From: Chloroflexota bacterium
Lineage (GTDB): Bacteria > Chloroflexota > Dehalococcoidia > SHYB01
Assembly (NCBI GenBank): GCA_016200725.1
Contig: JACQEE010000025.1
Span: 1 to 5,784 of the forward strand
Length of the DNA: 5,784 nucleotides
Direction: 5' to 3'
This document shows, in pieces, positions 5,220 to 5,784 of the stretch (position 1 is its first letter; every line of letters starts with the position of its first letter). A program made the translations under genes and the position numbers. Below the pieces are notes generated by a model. The model was not told the origin of the DNA, made no database searches, and worked only from the letters and a program-made list of their open reading frames with translations.

Positions 5220-5513
5220 ATGAAATCACGGGATTTCCCGCGGCCGCTTCAGGTGAAATTAGAACAGATCGCGGGTCGAAACGCGGGCGAAAGCCCCTCG
5301 AAAGCGGCCCGAACCGCGGGCCATCACGGCTTGAACGCCCGGCCATCACGCCTCGATTACGGGCGAAACGGCCGCCGCTTTCCTCCCTCGCCGGCTCTGC
5401 TGGAAGTCCAAGGCGTAGCCCTGAGCGACGTCGAAGGGGTGGCCGAAGGCCGGGTGAGGCGCGGACCGCTTCTGTTGGCGTTCCGAAATAATGGCGCAGG
5501 AATGGGCCGGTAA
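5220..5513 (+). CDS. Doubtful open frame with a good ribosome binding site, covering array block B
   Basis: An ATG at 5220 is preceded by GGAGG at the ideal 6-base distance and opens 97 residues. The product begins M-K-S-R-D-F-P-R-P-L-Q-V-K-L-E-Q-I-A-G-R-N-A-G, then becomes arginine/proline/glycine-rich with no recognisable domain. It runs through the 11-base array and the REP-like element near 5417, whose translation (L-S-D-V-E-G-V-A-E-G) is typical of repeat read-through. The start signal is real in form, so a short leader peptide is conceivable, but the periodic DNA explains the sequence better than protein selection does. Confidence 0.2.
   Translation: MKSRDFPRPLQVKLEQIAGRNAGESPSKAARTAGHHGLNARPSRLDYGRNGRRFPPSPALLEVQGVALSDVEGVAEGRVRRGPLLLAFRNNGAGMGR
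5222..5386. repeat. 11-base periodic array, block B
   Basis: Fifteen consecutive 11-base units carry A/T cores centred near 5224, 5235, 5247, 5258, 5269, 5280, 5291, 5302, 5313, 5324, 5335, 5346, 5357, 5367 and 5380. Examples are CGAAACGCGGG (5277), CGAAAGCCCCT (5288), CGAAAGCGGCC (5299), CGAACCGCGGG (5310) and CGATTACGGGC (5354). A second-order 22-base repeat is visible: a GAAC unit followed by CCATCACGGCT (5310-5331) and again GAAC followed by CCATCACGCCT (5332-5353). Core sequence varies while spacing stays fixed. Confidence 0.75.
5417..5457. repeat. REP-like element interrupting the array
   Basis: AGCCCTGAGCGACG (5417-5430) followed by TCGAAGGGG (5431-5439), then GGCC-GAA-GGCC (5442-5452) and GTGAGG, forms nested short palindromes. 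It resembles the degenerate copy at about 2116-2156 and the CCCTGAGC..TCGAAGGG interspersed repeats of several GC-rich phyla. The 11-base phasing is lost from about 5387 to 5486 and resumes afterwards, as expected if the element inserted into the array. Confidence 0.6.
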
Positions 5514-5563
5514 TGGGGCAACAATCGTCGAACAATGGATGGGTAATGGACGGGTTAGACAGG
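5487..5563. repeat. 11-base periodic array, block C
   Basis: The trinucleotide AAT occurs at 5490, 5501, 5512, 5523, 5534 and 5545, six times in a row at exactly 11-base steps. A seventh unit (GGTTAGACAGG, 5553) keeps the flanks but has a changed core. Units include AGGAATGGGCC (5498), GGTAATGGGGC (5509), AACAATCGTCG (5520), AACAATGGATG (5531) and GGTAATGGACG (5542). The AAT-GG core matches block A. Confidence 0.78.
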
Positions 5564-5641
5564 TTCACTGACGCAGTAGCCGCCGGCCAGCGGGAGGGTC
5601 GAAGTGGTCGACGAAAATTTTGAAATCCCATTCCTCGCCGG

Positions 5642-5784
5642 GATTCCCGCCCGGAAACCCGCGAAAATCCCGCAAACCACCATCCCGACACCTGTGGCTC
5701 ACCCGCCCTTCACCTCGGCTTCACCCTCGGCCCATGCGCCCTTCAGCGCGGGTTCACCCCCGGCCCAGGACCCCATTCCTCGCG
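5642..5784. repeat. 11-base periodic array, block D, continuing past the right edge
   Basis: Thirteen successive 11-base units can be laid out from 5642. Examples are GATTCCCGCCC (5642), GGAAACCCGCG (5653), AAAATCCCGCA (5664), GCTCACCCGCC (5697), CTTCACCTCGG (5708), CTTCACCCTCG (5719), CTTCAGCGCGG (5741), GTTCACCCCCG (5752) and CATTCCTCGCG (5774). The core shifts from A/T triplets to TTCA and the flanks are C-rich, so this block looks like a related sub-family or the opposite orientation. Phasing between about 5598 and 5641 is weaker. The last unit abuts the window edge. Confidence 0.65.

Noticed and set aside
4511..5221. Minus-strand frame of 236 codons over the HTH gene and leader
   Set aside because: No ribosome binding site or recognisable domain. 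It lies opposite the HTH gene and the hairpins, and glycine/arginine runs are expected from GC-rich non-coding sequence.
4831..5691. Minus-strand frame of 286 codons across the array
   Set aside because: Low-complexity R/G/P/S translation with no domain. The 11-base period shifts frame at each unit, which is not how a protein repeat would appear.
4991..5784. CRISPR or TIGR-type array
   Set aside because: There are no identical 20-40 base repeats separated by unique spacers; the unit is 11 bases and degenerate, and no cas or tas gene is in view.

Overview
The window reads as accessory sequence from a GC-rich bacterial chromosome. Interspersed short palindromic repeats (a GTAGGGGCGC..GCGCCC hairpin and AGCCCTGAG..TCGAAGGGG elements) and a thiolase/DUF35 pair would suit a Chloroflexota (for example Dehalococcoidia) or similar genome. 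That assignment is inference from style, not from a marker gene.

Left part, minus strand (1-2040). A thiolase-like protein (815-1981) is followed by its usual partner, a zinc-ribbon/OB-fold (DUF35) protein (323-736). The two probably form one acyl-CoA-processing complex. Twelve bases further on begins a DUF4258 (RelE/BrnT-like) protein that runs off the left edge. A REP-like double hairpin lies between the thiolase and DUF35 genes.

Middle part (2040-4180) is a defence/toxin-antitoxin patch. On the minus strand, hicA and hicB overlap by 4 bp (ATGA), and a possible 52-residue gene ends 2 bp before hicA. Divergently, on the plus strand, lies a nuclease with an EVE/PUA-like N-terminal region and a PD-(D/E)XK C-terminal domain, followed by a small acidic-tailed protein with its own ribosome binding site. 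The nuclease and small gene look less GC-rich than their surroundings. The nuclease start is unresolved.

Right part (4180-5784). A gene-poor leader of about 480 bases ends in three consecutive hairpins, the last a terminator-like hairpin with a T tract. It leads into a GTG-started helix-turn-helix protein resembling small-terminase/phBC6A51-type HTH proteins (4664-5038). From the end of that gene to the right edge lies the most unusual feature: non-identical units whose short A/T-rich core (AAT, AAA, ATT, TTC) recurs every 11 bases in otherwise GC-rich DNA. It appears in four blocks (about 4991-5100, 5222-5386, 5487-5563 and 5642-5784), interrupted by a REP-like element. Eleven is not a multiple of three, and no convincing gene covers the blocks, so the period is not a codon effect. 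I interpret it as a degenerate helically phased array, possibly bound by the adjacent HTH protein. I know of no named element with this organisation. The array continues past the right edge.
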